A stretch of DNA of 64,000 nt. It comes from Lachnospiraceae bacterium. Lineage in GTDB: Bacteria > Bacillota > Clostridia > Lachnospirales > Lachnospiraceae. The DNA is taken from the NCBI GenBank assembly GCA_021770245.1, contig JAETRI010000001.1:1-64000 (forward strand), read 5' to 3'. The stretch's first letter is position 1, and each line of letters starts with the position of its first letter. Below the pieces are notes generated by a model. It made no database searches, was not told the origin of the DNA, and saw only the letters and a program-made list of their open reading frames with translations. Of this stretch, positions 25,363-32,444 are shown piece by piece. The translations under genes and the position numbers were made by a program.

Positions 25363-26288
25363 CGTGCTAATCCTTCCATCCGTCCGTCTCCCAGAGACAT
25401 GACCGATTCATATTCCTCCCTGCGCCCCTCTGAGATATGGAAGCCATTGGCCCCCTTGTTGCAGAATTCCTTTCCCAGCTCCGATTCCAGCACCGTTCCG
25501 GGATGGAACAACACCTCCAGATGCCGCCCCTTCTTAGCGGCCTGCGCCCGCATGTCCGGAAGCAGCCTGCGCACTCTGGCCGCATCCATGCGGCCGCTCA
25601 TTACCACGCCCCACAGATACATGGGCCCGTTCGCCCTCTGCCAGGAGGGCCGGTTTTTCTCAAGGGCCCTCTCCATTCCCGGCGCGTACAGATTCAAAAG
25701 GATATTTTTCACCCAGTTGACAGGACGGTAAGTTTTCCAGAGACCTGCAGAGCGCAGATAGGGCCTGACGGGCTCCCGGGTGACGCGGATATAATCCGTC
25801 CCATACCGCTGCTCCGCGATCACTTCCAGAAGGGCCTGATACACCAGGGGAATCATCTGGGTATGCTGATGGCCGTCAAAACGCAGCCTCACGTCCCGTC
25901 CAAAGGCTTCCAGGAACCGTTCCGTCTGCGCCCTGATCTCCTCTTTGAGTTCCTTCTTGATCATCCGAAACTTCTTCGGGGAATAATTCCATATAAAAAG
26001 CGTTCCCCAGCCGATTTTAAAATAACCCTCCCGGTCCACCAGATGCGGCACTTTCTCCGGATCCGCCAGGCAGTGACCCTCCATAAAGTTCAGGTGCACG
26101 CTAAGCAGCGGCTGCCTGGGCCAGTTCTTCCTTTCCTGCAGGTATTCTTTTACGCATTCCTCATAACAGGACATATTCGTGAGGACACTAACGCTGTCCA
26201 GCCTCCCTTCCCGGAGGCAGGAGCGGATATCCCGCGATGCATGGAGCGACAGCGCGTAGTCATCGGCATGTATTTCGAGTAAATTCAT
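25359..26288 (-). CDS. ChbG/HpnK (YdjC-like) carbohydrate deacetylase
   Basis: 309 residues. The metal-binding Asp/His set is visible: HADDYALS near residue 8, LSVHLNFMEG in the middle and FDGHQHTQMIP near residue 140, with FHPG towards the end. The family removes acetyl groups from N-acetylated sugars such as chitobiose or a hopanoid glycan. In this locus it may deacetylate a lipid- or nucleotide-linked amino sugar before further modification (inference). It is coupled by ATGA overlaps both to the upstream Nudix gene and the downstream DUF6056-like gene. Confidence 0.87.
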   Translation of the reverse strand: MNLLEIHADDYALSLHASRDIRSCLREGRLDSVSVLTNMSCYEECVKEYLQERKNWPRQPLLSVHLNFMEGHCLADPEKVPHLVDREGYFKIGWGTLFIWNYSPKKFRMIKKELKEEIRAQTERFLEAFGRDVRLRFDGHQHTQMIPLVYQALLEVIAEQRYGTDYIRVTREPVRPYLRSAGLWKTYRPVNWVKNILLNLYAPGMERALEKNRPSWQRANGPMYLWGVVMSGRMDAARVRRLLPDMRAQAAKKGRHLEVLFHPGTVLESELGKEFCNKGANGFHISEGRREEYESVMSLGDGRMEGLAR

Positions 26289-26725
26289 AGACCGCTCCCT
26301 TCCGTCAGCCTCATACCTTCCTCTATGGCCCAGTTCTGCATTTCAAGAACCATCCTTCCTTTTAAATCCTCCCATTCGACCCAAACCAGCCTATGTCCCG
26401 TTTCCGTCGGCTCCTGTACTTTTTCCGAAAGTACGCCTGCATAATATGTTTGAACGGGATGGAAATATCCGATTTGCGGGGCCTTATAGTATGTTTCTGC
26501 GGATCCGATCTTATATTTCACACAGGCGCGGCAGCCCGCCTCTTCCATACACTCCCGCTCTATGCATGTCACATCGTTTTCCCCGGCCTCCAGGCCGCCG
26601 CCCGGCAGGAAATAGCCCCTGTCGGTTTGGATCACACCGATACGGCCGTTTTCTATCGGAACCAGATATGCCCCCTGCCTGTCCAGATATCTGACCGCTT
26701 CTTTTTTCCCAAATATTCTGTGCAT
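26285..26725 (-). CDS. Nudix hydrolase
   Basis: About 146 residues. The Nudix box is complete: GGGLEAGEND followed by RECMEEAGC. The family cleaves nucleoside diphosphates linked to another moiety; in a glycan locus an NDP-sugar or a damaged nucleotide are both possible substrates. The start at 26725 (MHRIFGKK) follows AGGGGT; an earlier in-frame ATG at 26773 would run through the hairpin at 26741-26763. First gene of a three-gene coupled set (Nudix, ChbG-like, DUF6056-like). Confidence 0.85.
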   Translation of the reverse strand: MHRIFGKKEAVRYLDRQGAYLVPIENGRIGVIQTDRGYFLPGGGLEAGENDVTCIERECMEEAGCRACVKYKIGSAETYYKAPQIGYFHPVQTYYAGVLSEKVQEPTETGHRLVWVEWEDLKGRMVLEMQNWAIEEGMRLTEGSGL

Positions 26726-26740
26726 TTCTATACCCCTGCA

Positions 26741-26763
26741 TATCGCAAGCGATGCTTGCGATA
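26741..26763 (-). promoter_or_regulatory. Perfect hairpin immediately before the Nudix ribosome site
   Basis: Ten-base perfect arms TATCGCAAGC / GCTTGCGATA with a three-base loop, followed on the minus strand by GCAGGGG and the Nudix ATG. Same placement as the class-1 and class-2 leaders but a different stem sequence. Confidence 0.55.
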
Positions 26764-26800
26764 CTGCCACCAATAGAAAGTTTGGAAGTTTACTTCCTGC

Positions 26801-27844
26801 TTAGCCGCCGTTTGTCTCAGAATTATTTGATTCTTCTGAATATTCCGAATTCTCTAAATTTTCCGTCTTTTCTTCCGGCTCTTTCCATATAAAGGATTCC
26901 ACAATGTACCTGGGGCGCGATTTCGTTTCCAGATATATTTTTCCCACATATTCTCCCACAATTCCCAGGGAAAAAATCGTAAGTCCTCCCATCAGTAAAG
27001 ATACGATCAGTGAAGTGGTATATCCGGGAATGTTATTGCCGAAGGCCCAGTCCACCAGGCAGTAGACGATCATAATAAAGCTGAACAGCACCACCGCAAA
27101 TCCCATGAACGTAATCAACTGGATCGGCCGGGTGCTCATGGACGTGATACCGTCGGTGGCCAGGGTCAGCATTTTCCCAAACGTGTATTTGGAGCTTCCC
27201 GCCTCCCGCTCCTTTACGTCAAAATACACCACATCCGACCGAAATCCCATCGTAGGGATCAGCCCCCGCAGGAACAGGTTCACTTCCCGGTACTCCGCCA
27301 GCGCATCCAGCGCCCTTTTGGATAGCAGCCTGTAATCCGCATGGTTGCTCATCACATTGCAGCCCAGCACATGCATCAGGCCATAGAATAGATTGGCAGT
27401 GGTTTTCTTGAAAAAGCCGTCGGTATTCCGGTTATTCCTCACCCCGTATACGATCTCGCACCCTTCCTGATAACATTCGATGAAGCGGTCCAGCGCCTCG
27501 ATATCCTGCTGCAGATCCGCGTCAATGGTAACTACCATGTCCGCATGCGCCCGGGCTGCCATCATCCCCGCAAGGATGGCACTTTGGTGCCCGTAGTTCC
27601 TGGAAAAGCTCAGGCCGCAGAAAACCGGGTCCTGCCCGCACAACCCATGGATCAGCCTCCAGGTACCGTCCCGGCTTCCGTCGTTTACGAACATGATTTT
27701 GCTGCGGCGGGAGGCTTTTCCCGCCTCCGTCAGACGGTTCAGCTTGTCGCGCATTACCTGCGCCGTCCTGGGGAGGACTTCTTCTTCGTTGTAGCAAGGG
27801 ACCACCAGGTATAGAGTATTGGGCTTTTTCCCCCTATTTTCCAT
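26801..27844 (-). CDS. GT2 glycosyltransferase, polyprenyl-phosphate sugar transferase type
   Basis: About 347 residues. GT-A domain with LVVPCYNEEEVLP, FVNDGSRDGT, and IDADLQQD as the DxD region; then two membrane segments at about residues 240-310 and a basic/acidic cytoplasmic tail. This is the GtrB/ArnC/YfdH layout: transfer of a sugar from an NDP donor to undecaprenyl phosphate on the inner face. The start at 27844 (MENRGKK) is preferred because the ATG at 27856 belongs to the hairpin leader, though its ribosome site (GGCGG) is poor. Together with the DUF6056-like protein it could form a side-branch glycosylation module. Confidence 0.9.
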   Translation of the reverse strand: MENRGKKPNTLYLVVPCYNEEEVLPRTAQVMRDKLNRLTEAGKASRRSKIMFVNDGSRDGTWRLIHGLCGQDPVFCGLSFSRNYGHQSAILAGMMAARAHADMVVTIDADLQQDIEALDRFIECYQEGCEIVYGVRNNRNTDGFFKKTTANLFYGLMHVLGCNVMSNHADYRLLSKRALDALAEYREVNLFLRGLIPTMGFRSDVVYFDVKEREAGSSKYTFGKMLTLATDGITSMSTRPIQLITFMGFAVVLFSFIMIVYCLVDWAFGNNIPGYTTSLIVSLLMGGLTIFSLGIVGEYVGKIYLETKSRPRYIVESFIWKEPEEKTENLENSEYSEESNNSETNGG

Positions 27845-27853
27845 TTTAACCGC

Positions 27854-27975
27854 CATTCTGCCGCCGCAAGGCGGCTTTCAATTCAAAGGAAACTTTCGTG
27901 CATAAGGTAACACTTCCGTGTTACCTGGCACAAATTCCTGGTAAAAAATGACCGCAGGTCATTTTTCAACCTAAC
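27854..27975 (-). repeat. Class-1 hairpin leader, long form
   Basis: Minus strand order: GTTGAAAAATGACC, a perfect GGTAACAC / GTGTTACC stem flanked by ATTTGTGCC and TGCACGAAAG, then the GCCGCC / GGCGGC hairpin and AGAATG. Block for block it matches 798-925, with substitutions that keep the first stem partly paired. Confidence 0.65.
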
Positions 27976-27981
27976 CGCCTT

Positions 27982-29004
27982 TTATGCCTTCCATCCCGCA
28001 AACCACTCCGCGAACCGTCCCAGCCCTTCTTTAATATCCGTCGAAGGCCTGTAATCGAAATCCCGGATCAGCTCGTCCACATCCGCATAGGTCTGATAGA
28101 CATCTCCGGGCTGCATGGGATAATATTCCTTTTCTGCCTTCTGTCCCAGAGCCGCTTCCAGGGTCTCTATGAAATCCATCAGCCGCACCGGCCTGTTATT
28201 GCCTATATTATAAATCTTGTAACGGTCCCCCTCCTCATTCTGCACGGGCGGATTGTTCAGCATGCGCACGACCCCTTCCACGATATCGTCCACATAGGTA
28301 AAATCCCGGTACATATCCCCGTGGTTGAAAATTTTGATCGGTTCTCCCCGCCTGATTTTCTCGCTGAATCCGAAGTACGCCATATCCGGCCTTCCATAGG
28401 GCCCGTATACCGTAAAGAACCGAAGCCCCGTGGAGGGGATTTTGTACAAATGGCTATAGGTATACGCCAGAAGTTCGTTGCTCTTCTTGGTCGCAGCATA
28501 CAAGCTCACCGGCCTGTCCACCGGATCGGTCACGGAAAAAGGCGTTTTTTTCTGGTCCCCGTAGACGGAGGACGAGGAAGCGAACAAAAGATGCGCCACC
28601 GGATGCCGTCCCTCATCATAGGAATGCCTGCAGGCTTCCAGGATGTTATAAAATCCTATTATATTGCTTTCGATATAGGAATCCGGGTTTTCGATGGAAT
28701 ACCGTACGCCCGCCTGGGCCGCCAGATTGACCACCACATCCGGGCGGGCCGCTTCAAACACCTCTTCCACCGCCTCCCGGTCAGCGATGCTGCCGCGGCG
28801 GAAACGGAAACCGGCATTTTGTTTCAGCAGCTCCAGCCGGCATTCCTTCAGACGCACGTCATAATAATCGTTCATATTATCCAACCCGTAAACGGTATAC
28901 CCTTCCTTCAAAAGGCGGCCGGAAAGGTAATATCCGATAAAACCGGCCGCACCGGTTATCAGGATCCTTTGCGCCGGATCCGGTTTTCTATAATCTGCTC
29001 TCAT
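27982..29004 (-). CDS. NAD-dependent epimerase, UDP-glucuronate 4-epimerase-like
   Basis: About 340 residues, an extended SDR. NAD-binding ITGAAGFIG at residues 15-23, YGLDNMNDYYDVRLK typical of the CapI/LpsL group of UDP-glucuronate 4-epimerases, serines SSSSVYG and the catalytic YAATKKSNE (Tyr-x-x-x-Lys). The product would be UDP-galacturonate for the glycan. Start 29004 (MRADYRK) follows AGAGGAGCT at the end of a class-1 leader; the ATG at 29016 is part of that leader. Its own promoter lies at 29138-29165, so it heads a transcription unit. Confidence 0.88.
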   Translation of the reverse strand: MRADYRKPDPAQRILITGAAGFIGYYLSGRLLKEGYTVYGLDNMNDYYDVRLKECRLELLKQNAGFRFRRGSIADREAVEEVFEAARPDVVVNLAAQAGVRYSIENPDSYIESNIIGFYNILEACRHSYDEGRHPVAHLLFASSSSVYGDQKKTPFSVTDPVDRPVSLYAATKKSNELLAYTYSHLYKIPSTGLRFFTVYGPYGRPDMAYFGFSEKIRRGEPIKIFNHGDMYRDFTYVDDIVEGVVRMLNNPPVQNEEGDRYKIYNIGNNRPVRLMDFIETLEAALGQKAEKEYYPMQPGDVYQTYADVDELIRDFDYRPSTDIKEGLGRFAEWFAGWKA

Positions 29005-29013
29005 AGCTCCTCT

Positions 29014-29036
29014 CATTCTGCCGCCGGGCGGCTTTT
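29014..29036 (-). repeat. Class-1 hairpin leader copy
   Basis: AAAGCCGCC / GGCGGC stem on the minus strand, then AGAATGAGAGGA and the epimerase ATG. The short form, without the distal GGTAAC stem. Confidence 0.6.
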
Positions 29037-29137
29037 TATTCAGGAAATTTTGTGTCGGGCCTATTCGGTCCCTCCCCCTACAGCCGTCAGGGAATGATCC
29101 GTCCTGTTGACGAGTCCGCTTTCCTGCTGCTTTGACT

Positions 29138-29165
29138 ATTATACCAAATAAATCCTATACGTCAA
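29138..29165 (-). promoter_or_regulatory. Sigma-A promoter for the epimerase gene
   Basis: Minus-strand TTGACG (29160-29165), 16-base spacer and a perfect TATAAT (29138-29143), about 130 bases before the start codon; the class-1 leader lies in the resulting 5' UTR. Confidence 0.7.
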
Positions 29166-29207
29166 ATTCCTGTGTCCTTCTTTTCCAAACAAATGCTTTC
29201 TTTCCAT

Positions 29208-29852
29208 TCATCTGAACTTATCCGCAAACCAAATCAGCGTATACTGATTCTTTTTCCGGCCAAACCGAATGGCCCGGCTTCCCAAAGCTGCGGCCAGCAA
29301 GGTCCCAACCGCAGCCGCTCTTCCATCCAGAATCCCCAGCCTATACCAAACGGCCATCCCCAGTACAAAAGCGAAGGATAAGTTTTTATAAAGAGTATAC
29401 GCAGAAGAATAATTATGAATACGTTTATGCTCCTCACTTGCCTGAACGATCCCGTACATATACGGCATATAACGTTTCAGAAGATCCGCATCGGCACTTT
29501 CCAGCGTCTTATCCGCCAGGCCTGCCTTTATCAGGGCTTTCGCCACCTGTTTCCCGTCCAGACCGCTTCCGTAAAACGCCTCTTCCTTCCGGCCTTTGCC
29601 GCCAATCCGTATCCCTGCCTTTCGGATTATGGCAAATACCGGCCCCGAAATCTCCGACAGGGCAAGCCCGGCGACATAGGAGCCCACCGCAAATGCCAGG
29701 TAAAACGCTCCCGTATACTCCGCATATGCGGACAGGAACCCCTTTGGAAGAAGCGGATAACTTCCCCCCAGGATCATCAGCAGAAGCACGCTTCCGGAAA
29801 GCATGTATGCCAGCAGGTCATACAGTGTAATTTTCTCTATGATACTGTCCAT
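29208..29852 (-). CDS. RADAR-associated small membrane protein (Csx27-like?)
   Basis: 214 residues with four likely membrane segments (about 15-30, 45-65, 150-170, 178-195) and a soluble loop of about 80 residues between the second and third. It begins EKITLYDLLAYMLSG, a pattern I associate with Csx27-like accessory membrane proteins of type VI-B CRISPR loci. Published RADAR loci often add a small SLATT or Csx27-type membrane protein, and this gene overlaps the RdrB gene by 35 bases with a strong GGGGGAGG site inside it, so it is almost certainly part of the system. The family assignment is tentative. It may anchor the complex at or permeabilise the membrane (inference). Confidence 0.6.
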   Translation of the reverse strand: MDSIIEKITLYDLLAYMLSGSVLLLMILGGSYPLLPKGFLSAYAEYTGAFYLAFAVGSYVAGLALSEISGPVFAIIRKAGIRIGGKGRKEEAFYGSGLDGKQVAKALIKAGLADKTLESADADLLKRYMPYMYGIVQASEEHKRIHNYSSAYTLYKNLSFAFVLGMAVWYRLGILDGRAAAVGTLLAAALGSRAIRFGRKKNQYTLIWFADKFR

Positions 29853-32424
29853 TTTCCTCCCCCACCTCCGGCTGCCTGTATTCGCCGAAGTTCTGCAGAT
29901 TCCCCATTTCCCTCACATTGTCGATCCATTGATAGATCATTTGGCGGTTATACACCGGTTTTCCCTCTTCGTCCCTTACATGCTCCAGAGCACATGCCAT
30001 CAGCGCATATTCGTTTTCCAGGGAGGTACGGAAAACGCCCTTGTCATCCGTATTGATAGAAACATTCATCTGCGGACATGCGGCCAGCTTTTCCGTATCC
30101 CAGGTCATTCCTTTATTATACAGCTTCACAATCGGATGTTCGTCATAACGCTCAATCGGGCTGATGGCAAGGTTGGAAGACGGATTTGTTTCCACCCCGA
30201 TCCCTCTTTGGGCGAATTTGGCTCCCAGCTCATGCTGCACTGCCTCCACCCCCCGCACATATTGAGGAGAAACATGGACCTGAATGGTCTTCCCTCCCGC
30301 ATCCCTCACATGCCAATCATAATGATACAGAGAATACAGAAATCCCACTTCCTCCCGTTCCCGGCTTTCAAACCTCTCCGGGTACTTCCGGTTTACCACC
30401 CATTCCCGCGCGCGCATCTCATATTGATCAAATTTTCCGTTCAGATACAGTTCCGGATCATCGCCCCGGAGCTTCCAGGCCTCATAATAGAGATAAATAT
30501 TTCCCACGCGCGCCTTTTTCCCCATCGAGCTTCCGTAAATTTGAGAAAAATAAAAATCAAAATCTTTAAGCAGCTGTTCCTTCAGGACATCCATGCCCGT
30601 TATGCCGTACTCCGTCAGCTTATGATAGAGCCAAACCACATTGTCCAGGTAATCCTGCTGCGGCAGGACAATCGTATTTTCTTTAAAAAGATACCATTTC
30701 CCCACATCAATTCCCAAAACAGTGCCATGCCCGATGCGGTCCTCGCATCTCAGATTCAGGAAATGCACCGCTTCGTCCACGGCCCTCAGGCCGTCTGCCA
30801 CGTCAAGGAAATCCTCACCCACATGATAAGTCAGCTTCAGCTGTCCCGGGCGCATCTTTTCAAAAATCCCCTCCACAATATGTTCCGAAAGGAAACGGTA
30901 TACCGGTGCAAAGACCTCCGGCCTGCAGCCGATCTCCTGGGAACAGGCATCTATCCCCCGCAGCTGCACCGCTTCCTTCGGATATCGTTCCCTGAAATGG
31001 CGGATCCCGTTGGCGATTTCTTCCAGCTCCAGCCTTTTGCGGTAATGTCTGCAGCAAAGCCCGTGGAAACAGAGCGGGGCCGGCAGAGGGTCGTCCTTCC
31101 CCTTCGTGAAATGAAACACAAAATAATACCTGGACTGGGGAACCGGCGGTTTCCTTTTGCACAGGATCTCATTGATTTCCCGCACCATGGCGGCATTCTG
31201 TTCCGCCGTCTTTTTCGGGACCACCCGCAGCTCCAGCGAACGGACATTTCCGCCCTCCAGGCTTTGGCGGACTGCGCTTTCCACCATTCTCCTGTAATTC
31301 GGATAGGAGCCTTTTCTGCGGCTGTATATCGCGAAATTGTCAACCCCCACCATCCCGTTTACCAAAAGGAGCTCTCTTCTGATACTGTTTTTGATCACCT
31401 GATAGGCATAGAACCACTGATAACAGATGTCCGGCAGCTTCCTTTCGGCCAGTTCATCCCGCAGGATCCGGTAGGCCAGCCACCGTTCCCCTGCGAACCA
31501 GCCGTTCACCTCCCCTTCCGCCAAACCGATCCCGCAGGATGCATAGTCCGTGTATTCCTCTCCGTCAGCCAGCAGGGCATATTCCCTGACGTAATCTATC
31601 ATCTTCTGGATCTGGTAATAGTAAACCTTAATGTCGCCCTTACCCGACAGCAGCCATTCGACCCACCGCATGTCGGAATCCGCTTCCGCCGCAGGCCCTT
31701 CTATCTTCCATCCGATCAGGCAGTACATGAGACAAATCCTAATCAGAGCCGCCTTCAGGATCCTGTCCGCAAAGGAATCTTCCCCGTATTTGATACTGTA
31801 ATGCTCCCGGGACACCCTCTGCCCCTTCTCAATCTCGGACGCCACCCTGTGCAGGATCCCGTCCCCCACATGATTCATCAGATAACACCATAAAAGATGG
31901 AAGTACGGGGCCGAACCGTACAGATGAAAATGATTATCCGAGATCCCGCGGCCCACGATGCGCATAAGCTGCGTATTGTCATGGGAAACCGCCACATTCC
32001 AGCTAAAATCCGTATGGTCTTCCCGCAGCCTCTTATACCGCATTGCCAAAAAGGCACATATCAAAAGCTCCTCGTCCACATGGTTCGTCACCTCCCGGAA
32101 GCGCACCAGTTTCCTGTAGATGCAGCGCACCTGCCCTCCCTCCATCGTCAGAAGCTGTTCCGCCAGCTCCTCCAGGGCTGCGAAGACATTCAGCCCGCTG
32201 CGTCCCGCCATGCCCGCAAAGGGGTGCCCTTCTTCCCCGATACTCCTCCCGATGTACCGGTAAAGCTGCTCTTCCTCCGTGTCGCTGTGCCGGGCATCAT
32301 AGGCCCTTGCCACGCTGACGAATTCCTCCCTCGGGAACTCGTCGTATCTGACGCGGTTCTCCAGAATCGCCTGTATGGACACATAGCTATAATATATTTT
32401 TACGATACCGTCCAGATTAAACAC
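29818..32424 (-). CDS. rdrB: RADAR adenosine deaminase RdrB
   Basis: 868 residues, a divergent and enlarged adenosine deaminase. All metal and catalytic motifs of the fold are present: DNHFHLYGS (H-x-H) near residue 162, YHVGEDF near 550, DRIGHGTVLG near 585, NPSSNLAI and NTDDKGVF near 795-825. RdrB deaminates adenosine-type nucleotides or RNA during phage infection and assembles with the RdrA ATPase. Length and the partner 20 bases upstream fit RADAR well. The first codon is a GTG at 32424 with GGGGGCGGA about nine bases before it. Ordinary adenosine deaminases are about 340 residues, so a housekeeping role is unlikely. Confidence 0.88.
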   Translation of the reverse strand: MFNLDGIVKIYYSYVSIQAILENRVRYDEFPREEFVSVARAYDARHSDTEEEQLYRYIGRSIGEEGHPFAGMAGRSGLNVFAALEELAEQLLTMEGGQVRCIYRKLVRFREVTNHVDEELLICAFLAMRYKRLREDHTDFSWNVAVSHDNTQLMRIVGRGISDNHFHLYGSAPYFHLLWCYLMNHVGDGILHRVASEIEKGQRVSREHYSIKYGEDSFADRILKAALIRICLMYCLIGWKIEGPAAEADSDMRWVEWLLSGKGDIKVYYYQIQKMIDYVREYALLADGEEYTDYASCGIGLAEGEVNGWFAGERWLAYRILRDELAERKLPDICYQWFYAYQVIKNSIRRELLLVNGMVGVDNFAIYSRRKGSYPNYRRMVESAVRQSLEGGNVRSLELRVVPKKTAEQNAAMVREINEILCKRKPPVPQSRYYFVFHFTKGKDDPLPAPLCFHGLCCRHYRKRLELEEIANGIRHFRERYPKEAVQLRGIDACSQEIGCRPEVFAPVYRFLSEHIVEGIFEKMRPGQLKLTYHVGEDFLDVADGLRAVDEAVHFLNLRCEDRIGHGTVLGIDVGKWYLFKENTIVLPQQDYLDNVVWLYHKLTEYGITGMDVLKEQLLKDFDFYFSQIYGSSMGKKARVGNIYLYYEAWKLRGDDPELYLNGKFDQYEMRAREWVVNRKYPERFESREREEVGFLYSLYHYDWHVRDAGGKTIQVHVSPQYVRGVEAVQHELGAKFAQRGIGVETNPSSNLAISPIERYDEHPIVKLYNKGMTWDTEKLAACPQMNVSINTDDKGVFRTSLENEYALMACALEHVRDEEGKPVYNRQMIYQWIDNVREMGNLQNFGEYRQPEVGEENGQYHRENYTV

Positions 32425-32444
32425 CTTGTCTTGTCCGCCCCCGT

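Noticed and set aside
29803..31893. 696-codon plus-strand open frame
   Set aside because: It lies exactly antisense to rdrB, lacks a ribosome site and gives a His/Pro/Phe-rich low-complexity protein; the minus-strand frame carries all the deaminase motifs.
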